40,349 nt of DNA from Kofleriaceae bacterium (GTDB taxonomy: Bacteria; Myxococcota_A; Polyangia; Haliangiales; Haliangiaceae): positions 1-40,349 of the forward strand of contig JABFXX010000182.1 in assembly GCA_013368795.1 (NCBI GenBank), read 5' to 3'. Below, one piece after another: positions 1-8,309 of the stretch. Below the pieces are notes generated by a model. The model saw nothing but the letters and a program-made list of their open reading frames with translations. It did not search any database and had not been told where the DNA came from. A program made the position numbers and the translations under genes. Within the stretch, counting starts at the first letter, position 1. Every line of letters starts with the position of its first letter.

Positions 1-644
1 TCGATCACCGCACCGTGGTTCGTGAAGAAGAAGCGCACGAGCAGGTGGTCTCCTTCGCGCGCCCAGACGTAGGCCATCGCCTCGTCGCGCGTCTCGGAGA
101 ACCCGTGCTTCTCGATCAGCTCGGGCACCGGCGTCGCGGCGCGCACGTGCTCGGGCGAGCCGACCGGGATCACGAGCTGCTCGACGCCGGTGTTGACCCA
201 CAGCGGCTCGTCGCTCACCGCGTTCGCGGGCAGGCTCAGCATCTGCGCGAGCTCGGCGCGCGTCGCGCTGACCGGTCTCGTCGCGGGCGGCTTCGCGGCG
301 CGCAGTGTCCAGGTGTCGCCGCGCGAGGTGACCTCGACGATACCGGCCTTCATCTCGAACGCGACGCGATCGAGTCCGCGCAGCGAGCGCACGACGTGGG
401 CGGTGCCGAGCGTCGGGTGACCCGCGAACGGCATCTCGAACCCCGGCGTGAAGATCCGGACGTGCGCGGTCACCTTGTCGGACGGCAGCACGAACGTCGT
501 CTCCGAGAGGTTCATCTGTCGGGCGAGTGCCTGCATCTGCGTATCCGACATGTCGCGCGCGTCCTCGAACACGCACAGTGGATTCCCGGAGAGGCGGTCG
601 CCATCGACGGTGAATACGTTGACGATGCGGAACGCGTAGCGCAT
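1..644 (-). CDS. PhzF-family isomerase/epimerase-like protein (3' end cut off)
   Basis: The first 214 codons are present; the C-terminal part lies beyond the window edge. The translation opens MRYAFRIVNVFTVDGDRLSG and continues with NPLCVFEDA, NLSETTFVL and FTPGFEMPFAGHPTLGTAHV, the N-terminal signature of the PhzF (phenazine biosynthesis-like) fold. The Glu in NLSETTF, about residue 48, corresponds to the family's catalytic acid. The visible end, about residues 205-214 (TNHGAVIE), is where the family normally continues into a conserved D-P-A-T-G-S motif. Family members are small cytoplasmic isomerases, most with unknown substrates. No phenazine genes are nearby, so a phenazine role is not implied. 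The start is the ATG at 642-644, divergent from the lipoprotein gene at 716. Confidence 0.9.
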   Translation of the reverse strand, partial: MRYAFRIVNVFTVDGDRLSGNPLCVFEDARDMSDTQMQALARQMNLSETTFVLPSDKVTAHVRIFTPGFEMPFAGHPTLGTAHVVRSLRGLDRVAFEMKAGIVEVTSRGDTWTLRAAKPPATRPVSATRAELAQMLSLPANAVSDEPLWVNTGVEQLVIPVGSPEHVRAATPVPELIEKHGFSETRDEAMAYVWAREGDHLLVRFFFTNHGAVI

Positions 645-715
645 GAGTCTCGTGTAACGGGTAGCGGTCGGCTAACGCAACTACAGGTCCTCGCGCGGCG
701 GCCGACACAGGCGGC

Positions 716-1312
716 ATGTCTCGCTGGTCTGCGGCCCTGCTCGTCCTCGGCGTCGTCGGATGTACGCCCTACATGTCTGCCGGCTACGATGCCCACTCGT
801 CGATCAAGGGCCCGATCAGCAACATGGTCACCCAGCCCGCGGCGACCGCCCGCAACGAGCAGGCGACCGTGGCTCCCATCGAGGACACGCACAGCTATTC
901 GTTCGCGGTCGGTGGCGGCGGCAAGCGGATCGGCCTCGAGGTCGGCGCTCACCTCCACGACGTCAAGGGCGCGAGCTTCTCGCTGCCATCGGTATCGGAG
1001 ATGGGTGTCGATCCGACGTCGCCGCGCTATCTGTTCGCGACGACCTCCGTCGATTTCCGGTTCCGCTGGATCCTGACGCGCTTCTTCGTCTCCGACATGC
1101 ACATCGGTCCCGCCGGCGGGTTCGTGCTCGATCGCGGCACCGCGGACTACGAGCTCGGCAAGGGCTTCCGCGTCGGCCTCACCGTCGGTGCACGCCTCGG
1201 CATCCTCAACGCGTTCGCGGACCTCTACACGACGGATATGTCGTTCAGCGAGGGCCCTGCCAAGGGCATCTCGAGCCTCACCGGCCTGACGCTCGGCTTC
1301 TCGCTGCGCTGA
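716..1312 (+). CDS. Predicted outer-membrane lipoprotein, unknown function
   Basis: This 198-residue protein starts MSRWSAALLVLGVVGC, a short signal peptide ending in a lipobox (V-V-G-C, Cys16), so it is expected to be lipidated and anchored in the envelope. The rest is rich in Gly and in alternating hydrophobic/polar stretches (for example SYSFAVGGGGKRIGLEVGAH and FRVGLTVGARLG), which hints at an all-beta or small barrel-like fold. I do not recognise a family. The gene ends with TGA at 1310-1312, 17 bp before the next start on the same strand, so the two may share a transcript, although the next gene also has its own promoter-like hexamer. Confidence 0.75.
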   Translation: MSRWSAALLVLGVVGCTPYMSAGYDAHSSIKGPISNMVTQPAATARNEQATVAPIEDTHSYSFAVGGGGKRIGLEVGAHLHDVKGASFSLPSVSEMGVDPTSPRYLFATTSVDFRFRWILTRFFVSDMHIGPAGGFVLDRGTADYELGKGFRVGLTVGARLGILNAFADLYTTDMSFSEGPAKGISSLTGLTLGFSLR

Positions 1313-1329
1313 GTGTTACGCTCGCGTCC

Positions 1330-2154
1330 GTGCCCGCGACTGTTGTCGACGCGGTGAAGACGCCGTACCCGTGCACCTGCAGGTGTCACGAGGTGCTGTC
1401 ATTCGACGAGCGCGTCGCCGGCATCGAGGCGCTGTATCGGATCGACGATGCGATGCGCGGCTGGGGCCAGACCGTGATCTGGGACCTCGCCGCACCGACG
1501 TTATGGCGCGTCCAGCAGCAGCTCGGCGAGGTGCGCTGGGTGACGGTGCGCGACGGAGCCTGCATCCACAGCCGCCTGCTCGGGTTCTGCGTGCACGAGA
1601 CGATTCACGCGATCTGTGGCGATCCGGCGGCGCCGAACTGGGGCACGCCGGTCGGTCTGCCATACGGCGTTCCCGAGTCGGTGTCGATCGCCGACGAGGC
1701 CGCGTACCTCCATCCGTTCAACCAGAACGAGGCGCGCGCGTGGGTCGGCCTCGAAGCGGTCGCATACCGCCTGTTCGGGATCGAGTGGACGCTCTTGCCC
1801 GCGCGCGATGTCGGCACGTACGGCTTCGTCGGTGGCAACGCGATCGTCGACGTGCCCGAAGGGTATCGCCGCGTCCCGCACTTCGATCACCAGCACCACA
1901 CGCGCCGCTATCTCGCGCTGGCGCGCAAGCTCGAGGACGAGGCGCGCGCGTGGTTCTCACCGCAGAAGCTCGACGAGATCGCGGCGAGGTTCGAGGCCGC
2001 GGAGGCGCTCGGTCGCGCGAGCCGCCCGCTGCCGTTTCCGTCGGCGAAAGAGATGGCGCGCATCAAGCCGAAGAAGCCGGGCCGCAACGACCTGTGCGTG
2101 TGCGGCTCGATGCGCAAGTGGAAGCAGTGCTGCGGCGCGCTGGTCGCCGACTAG
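1330..2154 (+). CDS. SEC-C motif protein with an HExxH metalloprotease-like core
   Basis: Starting at GTG 1330 the protein is 274 residues. It has three notable parts: a Cys/His cluster near the N-terminus (PYPCTCRCHE), an H-E-T-I-H motif about residues 94-98 that matches the zinc-binding HExxH of metalloproteases, and a C-terminal SEC-C zinc-binding motif (RNDLCVCGSMRKWKQCCG). SEC-C tails occur in SecA and many otherwise unrelated proteins. The HExxH followed by a Trp- and Glu-rich region loosely recalls EpmC-type EF-P hydroxylases, but I would not assign that. GTG 1330 is preferred because a TACGCT hexamer sits 7 nt upstream, as expected for a leaderless transcript. The stop overlaps the stop of the opposed gene by 4 bp. 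Confidence 0.75.
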   Translation: MPATVVDAVKTPYPCTCRCHEVLSFDERVAGIEALYRIDDAMRGWGQTVIWDLAAPTLWRVQQQLGEVRWVTVRDGACIHSRLLGFCVHETIHAICGDPAAPNWGTPVGLPYGVPESVSIADEAAYLHPFNQNEARAWVGLEAVAYRLFGIEWTLLPARDVGTYGFVGGNAIVDVPEGYRRVPHFDHQHHTRRYLALARKLEDEARAWFSPQKLDEIAARFEAAEALGRASRPLPFPSAKEMARIKPKKPGRNDLCVCGSMRKWKQCCGALVAD

Positions 2155-3641
2155 ATCTCGCAGCTCGCGCCCTTGCAGCAGAACGAGCCGCAGCCGGCGG
2201 GATCGACGCCTCCGCCGCAGATCTGATCGGCGGCGCAGCGCGACGTCGGGCCGCACCGGCACACGCCCTCGACGCACGCCTCGCCCGCGCCGCAGCACGT
2301 GCCACCGCACACGGGCCCCGGGCACACGTCGCTCGCCTGACAGCTCGCCGACGATGGCGCCGGCGCGGTGCACTCGAACATCGTCTCCGTCGTGATGCCG
2401 CCCTCGATGCGGAACGCGGCGCAGCTCGGCGGACGCGCGCACTCGCCGGGCTCGATGACGAGCGGCAGCACGAGGTGCTTGCCGTTATCGAGCTCGAGCT
2501 CGGCGAACATGTACGACGCGCCGCCGCCGGGGTTCAGCGGCAGCATGCCCGACCACTCGATCGCGGCCTCGCATGGCTGGTCGAAGCTCGTCAGCTTGAA
2601 CGTGCCGGTGCCGAACTGGACATGATCGGAGAACCCGCCGCGGAGCGACATCGGGTCGTGCAACGCGATGCGCTTGCACTTCGTCGAGCCGCCCTGGACC
2701 ATCGCCCCGGCGTCGAGCTTCGCGATCGCGGGGTCGTGGTCCGGGCAGATCGAACCGTCGGGTTGCACGGGCAGCGTGCAGCGCAGGTGGCTGAGCGTGT
2801 TGCTCGAGACGCCCTGCGCGATCGCCGACGTGATGCACGCGGCATCGGCGGGCGCACAGGCGCAGAGCTGCAGCGGCGCGCAGTAGTCCTCGTCGAGGTA
2901 ATCGCACTCCTGCCCGGGCGTGATGCCAGCCTCGGTGCAGGGAGGTCCGCCGAGCATGCAGATCGACTTCGGCGTCGCGACAGGCAAGAGGCAGCTCGCT
3001 TCGTCGATCGTGGCGGCGATGCCGACCGCGTTCGGCGTGTACCGCGCGCACTCCTGCGCCATCGGAACCGCGTCGCAGTCGCGATCGCCGTCGGGTAGGA
3101 GCGCGTCGCGCGTCACGCGGTCGGCCTCCCAGTGCTCGACCATCACGCACGACGGCAGCGTCTGGTTCGGGCTTTGCCAGATCTTGATGCGCTCGGTGCC
3201 CGCAGGTGGGCGAGGGTGGGCGGTGTCGATATCGACGAGCGGTGACGCCGGCAGCAGCGTCGTGCGCCAGAGCACGGCGTCGTTCGCGGGGATCGAGATG
3301 TTGTAGAGCGTGCGCGTCGCGACCGGCGTGTGATTCGCGTCGAACCCGACGATCACGAGGGCAGGGACGTCGGTGTCGGTATCGCTCTCGAGCCGGATCC
3401 CGGCGACGCCGCCTTCGACGGTCGCGGTCCACGGCCGCGGATCGGCGACGAGGTACAGATCAGCGGCTTTCGGAGACAGCTGCGGTGGGCGCATGCCGCC
3501 CGGGCAGCCATTGCAGTGCTCGCCGACGAACAGCTCGACCGTCGTGATCGAGGCGTCGTCAGCTGCAATTTCGAGCGAAATTCCGGGCGGCTCGCTGCAT
3601 CCTGCCAGGACAACGGTCGCGCCGACGAGGAACGCTCGCAC
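2151..3641 (-). CDS. Large Cys-rich lipoprotein, unknown function
   Basis: This is a 496-residue lipoprotein. From the GTG at 3641 the signal reads MRAFLVGATVVLAGC, with a good lipobox (L-A-G-C). A longer in-frame reading goes upstream to 3803 but runs antisense into the aminopeptidase gene, so the GTG start is preferred; it also has TATGAT 6 nt upstream. The middle resembles a secreted beta-rich protein with scattered Cys pairs. The last 65 or so residues are very Cys-rich (for example VCGGTCCGAGEACVEGVCRC), a disulfide-knot style common in myxobacterial secreted proteins. Function is not recognised. It is divergent from the M1 aminopeptidase gene, with only 31 bp between the starts. Confidence 0.8.
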   Translation of the reverse strand: MRAFLVGATVVLAGCSEPPGISLEIAADDASITTVELFVGEHCNGCPGGMRPPQLSPKAADLYLVADPRPWTATVEGGVAGIRLESDTDTDVPALVIVGFDANHTPVATRTLYNISIPANDAVLWRTTLLPASPLVDIDTAHPRPPAGTERIKIWQSPNQTLPSCVMVEHWEADRVTRDALLPDGDRDCDAVPMAQECARYTPNAVGIAATIDEASCLLPVATPKSICMLGGPPCTEAGITPGQECDYLDEDYCAPLQLCACAPADAACITSAIAQGVSSNTLSHLRCTLPVQPDGSICPDHDPAIAKLDAGAMVQGGSTKCKRIALHDPMSLRGGFSDHVQFGTGTFKLTSFDQPCEAAIEWSGMLPLNPGGGASYMFAELELDNGKHLVLPLVIEPGECARPPSCAAFRIEGGITTETMFECTAPAPSSASCQASDVCPGPVCGGTCCGAGEACVEGVCRCGPTSRCAADQICGGGVDPAGCGSFCCKGASCEI

Positions 3642-3672
3642 GGTCCGATCATAAGCGATATCGTCGCCGGCG
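3642..3672. promoter_or_regulatory. Short divergent promoter region with two -10-like hexamers
   Basis: Only 31 bp separate the divergent starts at 3641 (minus) and 3673 (plus). On the minus strand TATGAT (3653-3648) lies 6 nt before the GTG. On the plus strand TATCGT (3659-3664) lies 8 nt before the ATG. Both fit TANNNT -10 elements placed so that transcription would begin at or next to the start codon. No Shine-Dalgarno sequence is seen for either gene. Any -35 contacts would lie inside the opposite gene. Confidence 0.5.
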
Positions 3673-6405
3673 ATGAGGAACGCCGTCGCGCCCGTCGCTG
3701 TGCTCGCTCTCGTCGCCTGCCGGACGGCACCTCTGCCACCCCCGCCCCAGCCAGCGCCGGTCACACCGACGCCGAGCGTCGCGCTGCCACCGCCCGTCGA
3801 CACGTCGGCCGAGGTGCCGAAGCTGCGCCTGCCGAGGACGTTCGTGCCGACGAGCTATGCGGCGAGGCTAGAGATCGATCCGGGCAAGCTCGCGTTCGGC
3901 GGTGAGATCGACATCACCGGCACGATCGCCGAGCGCGCCCAGATCATCTGGCTCCACGGGCGCGGCCTGGCGGTCACGTCGTCGGTCGCGAAGCGCGACG
4001 GCGCCAGCGTGCAGCTCGCGGTGACGCCGCGCGGCGACGACCTGCTCGAGATCCGGCCGGCATCGCCGCTCGATCCCGGAACGTGGACGCTCGCGCTCGC
4101 CTACACCGGCACGCTCACCGAGATCGAGACCGCGGGCGCATTCCGCCAGGTCGCCGGCGGCGTCTCCTACGTGATGTCGCAGAGCGAGGCGGTGTTCGCG
4201 CGCCGGATCTTTCCGTGCTTCGACGAGCCCGACATCAAGGTCCCGTGGACGCTGACGCTCGACGTGCCGAACGGCAACATCGCCGTCGCCAACGCGCCCG
4301 TCGCGAAGGAGACCGCGCTCGACGGCGGTCACACGCGCTACGAGTTCGAGAAGACGCTGCCGCTACCGAGCTATCTGATCGCGTTCGGCGTCGGCCCGTT
4401 CGACATCGTCGACGGCGGCAAGACCAAGCGCGGTGTGCCGGTGCGGATCGTGACGATGAAGGGCCGCGCCGCCGACGCCGCGTATGCCGCGAAGACGACC
4501 GCGCGCATCGTCGACCTCGAGGAGGAGTGGTTCGGTATCCCGTACCCGTACCGCAAGCTCGACATGCTGACGATTCCGATCACCGTCGGATTCGGCGCGA
4601 TGGAGAACCCAGGCCTCATCACGTTTGCCGAGACGCTGATGCTGTTCGATCCGCAGAAGCTGTCGTGGGAGCAGCGCGAACGGTACGTCGGCGTCGCGGC
4701 CCACGAGATCGCGCATCAGTGGTTCGGCGACTACGTGACGATGAAGTGGTGGGACGACATCTGGCTCAACGAGGGCTTCGCATCGTGGATGGGCGACAAG
4801 ATCACGGCGAAGTTCGACCCGTCGTGGCACGAGGAGGTCTCCGAGCTCGACACGCGCATCACCGCGCTCGAGGCCGACAGCATCGTCAGCGCGCGCAAGG
4901 TGCGCCAGCCGATCGAGGTGCCCGACGACATCAACAATGCGTTCGATCGGATCACGTACCGGAAGGGCGCGACCGTCCTCAACATGTTCGAGGCGTACGT
5001 CGGCGCCGACGTGTTCCAGCGCGGCGTGCGCGAGTACCTGAAGTCGCACGAGTTCGGCAACGCGACCTCGGCGGACTTCGGCGCCGCGATCGCCGCCGCC
5101 GCGAAGCAGGACATCGCGCCTGCGTTCGCGTCGTTCCTCGATCAGGCGGGCGCGCCGGAGATCACGACGAAGCTCGCGTGCGAGAAGGGCCATGCGCCGC
5201 GCGTCGAGCTCTCGCAGGAGCGCTTCGTCCCGCCGGGCTCGCCGCCGCCTCCCGCGACGACGCCATGGATCGTTCCGGTATGCGTCGCGTACGAGAAGGC
5301 CGGCAAGCGCGCCGAGGCGTGCACCCTGCTCTCGGCGCAGACCGGCACGCTCGCACTAGAGACGAAGACGTGCCCGCGCTGGCTCTACGCGAACGCGAAT
5401 GGCCGCGGTCACTATCGCGGTCACTATTCGGTCGCACAGGCGACGGCACTGCGCGACGAGGCGTGGTCGCATCTCCTGCCGACGGAGCGCCGCTCGCTGT
5501 TCTTCGATGTCGCGCAGGCGGTGAGGCTGCCGCGGACGAAGCTGCCGCTGACGCTGATGCTGTCGCTCGTGCCGAAGATGCTCGCCGCAGGTGACCGGTT
5601 CGCGATCGACGACGCGACCGATGCGCCGCTCGTCTACAAGCGGTTCATCGCCGACGATCAGCGCGCGAAGTTCGAGGGCTGGGTGCGCGCGACGTTCGGC
5701 CCGGGCGCCGCCAAGCTCGGCTTCAAAGCGAAGGCGAGCGACGACATCGATGCCGAACAGTCGCGCGTGAAGCTCCTCGAGCTTGCCGCGTGGTACGGCC
5801 GCGATCCCGATCTCGTGAAGCAGGCGACCGACCTCGCGCAGAGCTGGCGCGACCTGCCGATCGCGACCCGCCGCCTCGTCCTCGAGATCGCCGCCGACGC
5901 GAGCCCCGACGTCCACGCCAGGCTGATGCGCGACGTCAAGACCGAGCCCGATCGCCTGCGCCGCAAGGACATGTTCTCCGCGCTCGGCTCGGTGCGCGAT
6001 GCGAAGCGCTACGAGGCCGCGCTCGAGCTCCTGCTCGATCCCAAGGTCGACTTCCGCGAGTCGAGCGACATGCTCGAGATCTACTCGACCGAGCCGCTTC
6101 GCCAGGTCGCGGAGCGGTTCGTGCGCGCCCACGAGAAGGAGCTGCTCGCGCGGATGCCGCACGAGACCGTGACCGGCGCGGCGGGACTCCTCGTCAAGCT
6201 GTTCACCGATGGCTGCAGTGCGGCGACGCGTGACGATGCCGCGAAGTACGTCGCCGACCACTTCCACATGCTGTCGGGCGCGAAGCGCGTGATCGAGCAG
6301 GACATCGAGGCGATGGATCAGTGCATCGCCAAGCGCGCGCTCGTCGAGCCCGAGCTGCGCGGCTGGCTGTCGGGCGTGAAGCTCCCCAAGGCTGCGAAGC
6401 CGTGA
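3673..6405 (+). CDS. M1-family zinc aminopeptidase, lipoprotein form
   Basis: This 910-residue protein is a gluzincin aminopeptidase that removes N-terminal residues from peptides. The signal MRNAVAPVAVLALVAC has a lipobox, so the enzyme is probably lipid-anchored, followed by a Pro-rich spacer. The exopeptidase motif GAMEN is at residues 308-312. The zinc site is HEIAH at 344-348 with the third ligand Glu367, giving the exact HExxH-x18-E spacing. The beta-sandwich N-domain (about 50-250) and the long helical C-domain (about 500-910) resemble ERAP/APN-type members, and all catalytic elements look intact. The position in the envelope suggests peptide scavenging or predation-related digestion, which is inference. 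It ends 4 bp before the end of the opposed ABC transporter gene. Confidence 0.95.
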   Translation: MRNAVAPVAVLALVACRTAPLPPPPQPAPVTPTPSVALPPPVDTSAEVPKLRLPRTFVPTSYAARLEIDPGKLAFGGEIDITGTIAERAQIIWLHGRGLAVTSSVAKRDGASVQLAVTPRGDDLLEIRPASPLDPGTWTLALAYTGTLTEIETAGAFRQVAGGVSYVMSQSEAVFARRIFPCFDEPDIKVPWTLTLDVPNGNIAVANAPVAKETALDGGHTRYEFEKTLPLPSYLIAFGVGPFDIVDGGKTKRGVPVRIVTMKGRAADAAYAAKTTARIVDLEEEWFGIPYPYRKLDMLTIPITVGFGAMENPGLITFAETLMLFDPQKLSWEQRERYVGVAAHEIAHQWFGDYVTMKWWDDIWLNEGFASWMGDKITAKFDPSWHEEVSELDTRITALEADSIVSARKVRQPIEVPDDINNAFDRITYRKGATVLNMFEAYVGADVFQRGVREYLKSHEFGNATSADFGAAIAAAAKQDIAPAFASFLDQAGAPEITTKLACEKGHAPRVELSQERFVPPGSPPPPATTPWIVPVCVAYEKAGKRAEACTLLSAQTGTLALETKTCPRWLYANANGRGHYRGHYSVAQATALRDEAWSHLLPTERRSLFFDVAQAVRLPRTKLPLTLMLSLVPKMLAAGDRFAIDDATDAPLVYKRFIADDQRAKFEGWVRATFGPGAAKLGFKAKASDDIDAEQSRVKLLELAAWYGRDPDLVKQATDLAQSWRDLPIATRRLVLEIAADASPDVHARLMRDVKTEPDRLRRKDMFSALGSVRDAKRYEAALELLLDPKVDFRESSDMLEIYSTEPLRQVAERFVRAHEKELLARMPHETVTGAAGLLVKLFTDGCSAATRDDAAKYVADHFHMLSGAKRVIEQDIEAMDQCIAKRALVEPELRGWLSGVKLPKAAKP

Positions 6406-6409
6406 CGAC

Positions 6410-8230
6410 TCACGCTGCGTACGCGGCGGCGCCGTCGGGCTTTGCCGCCGGGTGCGGCTCGAGCTGGCGCGCGAGCTTGCGATAGAGCTGGCACGTCTTG
6501 AGCAGCTCCTGGTGGTTGCCCTGCGCGACGATGCGGCCCTGATCCATGACCAGGATGCGATCGGCGTGCTGCACGGTCGACAGGCGGTGCGCGACGACGA
6601 ACGTCGTGCGTCCCTCCTCGAGCCGCTTGATCGCGTCGACGACCTGGTGCTCGGCGATCGTGTCGAGCGCGGCGGTCGGCTCGTCGAGGATCAGGATCGG
6701 TGGGTTCTTGAGGAACGCGCGCGCGATGCCGAGACGCTGGCGATCGACGGCCGACAGCCTCGCGGCGCAATCGCCGACCTGCGTGTCGTAACCGTCCGAC
6801 AGGTGCTCGATGAACTCGTGAGCGTTCGCCGCGCGGGCGGCATCCTGGATCTGCTCGCCGGTCGCATCGAGGCGGCCGTACGCGATGTTGTCGGCGACGC
6901 TGCCCGACGCGATGATCGCGTCCTGGAGCACGATCCCGATCTCCTGGCGCAGGCTCGTCAGCTGGAAGTCTTCGACGTCGACGCCATCGATCGTGATACG
7001 GCCGCGGCTCTTGTCGTAGAAGCGCATGAGCAGGCTCGCGAGCGTCGTCTTGCCGGCGCCCGAGGGACCGACGAGCGCGACGGTCTCGCCCGGCTGCGCG
7101 GTGAAGCTGATGTCATCGAGTGCGAACCCGTCGCCGTAGGAGAACGACACGCCGTCGAAGCAGATCTCGCCGCGGATGCCGTGCGCGGGGCGCGCACCGT
7201 CGGCACCGTGGTCCTCGGCGTCGATCTCGAACGCGGCGCGCACGCGGCGCGCGCTGGCATAGGCGTGCTGCAGCGAGCTCGTCGTGTTCGCGATCGCGGC
7301 GAGCGGTCCGTAGACATAGCCGAGGTAGGTGAGGACGAGCAGCAGCGTGCCGAGCGAGATCTGGCCGTGGAGCACCGCGCGGCCCCCGAGAAGCAGCACG
7401 AGCGTCGAGCCGACGATCGTGAGCGTCGACGTCACGATGGTGAACAGCGTGCCTTGGCGACCGACGCCGATCCACGCGTGGGCGTTGTCACCCGCGAGGT
7501 CCGCGATCCTGGCTTGCTCGTGCTTCTCGCGCGCGTGGCTCTTGATGAGGCGGATCGACGAGATCGCGTCGAACAGGCGCGTGCTGAGGCGCGAGTCGGT
7601 GAACCGCGCGTGGTCGGCACCCGGCGCCATGCGGCGCGCGTAGTAGCGGAGCCACAGGTACATCGGCGGCACGATCGCGAGCGACACCAGCGCGAGCTTC
7701 ACGGAAATCGTGAGCAGCACGACGAACATCACGACGAGCGTCAGCAGCGAGAACACGACCGGGAACAGGCCGCGCATCACGAGCTGGTCGACACACCGGG
7801 TGTCGGACTCGAGACGCTGCACGGCGTCACCCTTCGGCATCACGCCGTGGTGCTGGAGCGCCCACGCCTGCATGTGGCCGAACAGCTGCTCGCGTGCGTC
7901 GCGGATCATGCTCTGACCGACACGCACGGCGAGCCGGCCCTGACCGAGCACGACGAGCTCGTGCAAGAGTTGCAGGGCGAGACCGCTGAGACCGAACGTC
8001 AGCAAGAGATCGCCGCGCGCCGTCGATAGGCCCAGCGCCGAGATCGCACTGGCGACCCAGCCCGATAGGGCCTTCGTGTTCAGCACGTGATCGACGACGA
8101 GGAGCATCGCGAACGGCGCCGCGATCCTCAGAAAGATCTCCAGGACGGAGAGGATCGAGTAGACGATGTGGAGCCGGCGATACGGTCGCGCGAACGACCA
8201 AGCCCAGCGGAGTTGCTCTGGCATTGGCAT
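6410..8230 (-). CDS. ABC exporter half-transporter with a degenerate signature motif
   Basis: This 606-residue half-transporter has an N-terminal membrane domain with about six hydrophobic spans and a C-terminal nucleotide-binding domain, like MsbA or multidrug exporters. Walker A (GPSGAGKTT) is at about residues 388-396. The Q-loop, Walker B with catalytic Glu (LILDEPTAALD) and H-loop (VVAHRLSTV) are intact. The ABC signature, normally LSGGQ, reads LSAVD at residues 492-496, so all three variable catalytic positions are changed. The neighbour upstream is a close relative with a normal signature, so the two probably form a heterodimer with one altered ATP site. Two ATGs lie 6 bp apart at the start (8230 and 8224); the first is used here. 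A perfect hairpin lies directly before it. Confidence 0.93.
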   Translation of the reverse strand: MPMPEQLRWAWSFARPYRRLHIVYSILSVLEIFLRIAAPFAMLLVVDHVLNTKALSGWVASAISALGLSTARGDLLLTFGLSGLALQLLHELVVLGQGRLAVRVGQSMIRDAREQLFGHMQAWALQHHGVMPKGDAVQRLESDTRCVDQLVMRGLFPVVFSLLTLVVMFVVLLTISVKLALVSLAIVPPMYLWLRYYARRMAPGADHARFTDSRLSTRLFDAISSIRLIKSHAREKHEQARIADLAGDNAHAWIGVGRQGTLFTIVTSTLTIVGSTLVLLLGGRAVLHGQISLGTLLLVLTYLGYVYGPLAAIANTTSSLQHAYASARRVRAAFEIDAEDHGADGARPAHGIRGEICFDGVSFSYGDGFALDDISFTAQPGETVALVGPSGAGKTTLASLLMRFYDKSRGRITIDGVDVEDFQLTSLRQEIGIVLQDAIIASGSVADNIAYGRLDATGEQIQDAARAANAHEFIEHLSDGYDTQVGDCAARLSAVDRQRLGIARAFLKNPPILILDEPTAALDTIAEHQVVDAIKRLEEGRTTFVVAHRLSTVQHADRILVMDQGRIVAQGNHQELLKTCQLYRKLARQLEPHPAAKPDGAAAYAA

Positions 8231-8246
8231 CGGTTGGTCTCAACCG
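8231..8246 (-). promoter_or_regulatory. Perfect 6-bp hairpin abutting the ABC gene start codon
   Basis: CGGTTG (8231-8236) and CAACCG (8241-8246) form a perfect 6-bp stem with a 4-nt loop. On the minus-strand transcript this hairpin ends exactly at the ATG of the downstream ABC half-transporter, within the 79-bp gap between the two ABC genes. It could tune translation of the second subunit or act as an operator; neither is shown by sequence alone. Confidence 0.4.
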
Positions 8247-8309
8247 GTTAGCATCCACGCCGCGCTGTTGATCGCTCGTGCGGCAATCGACCGCGCGGCG
8301 ACGAAATCC

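Noticed and set aside
1..644. PhzF-like gene as a sign of a phenazine pathway
   Set aside because: No other phz-type genes are visible and most PhzF-fold proteins are unrelated to phenazines.
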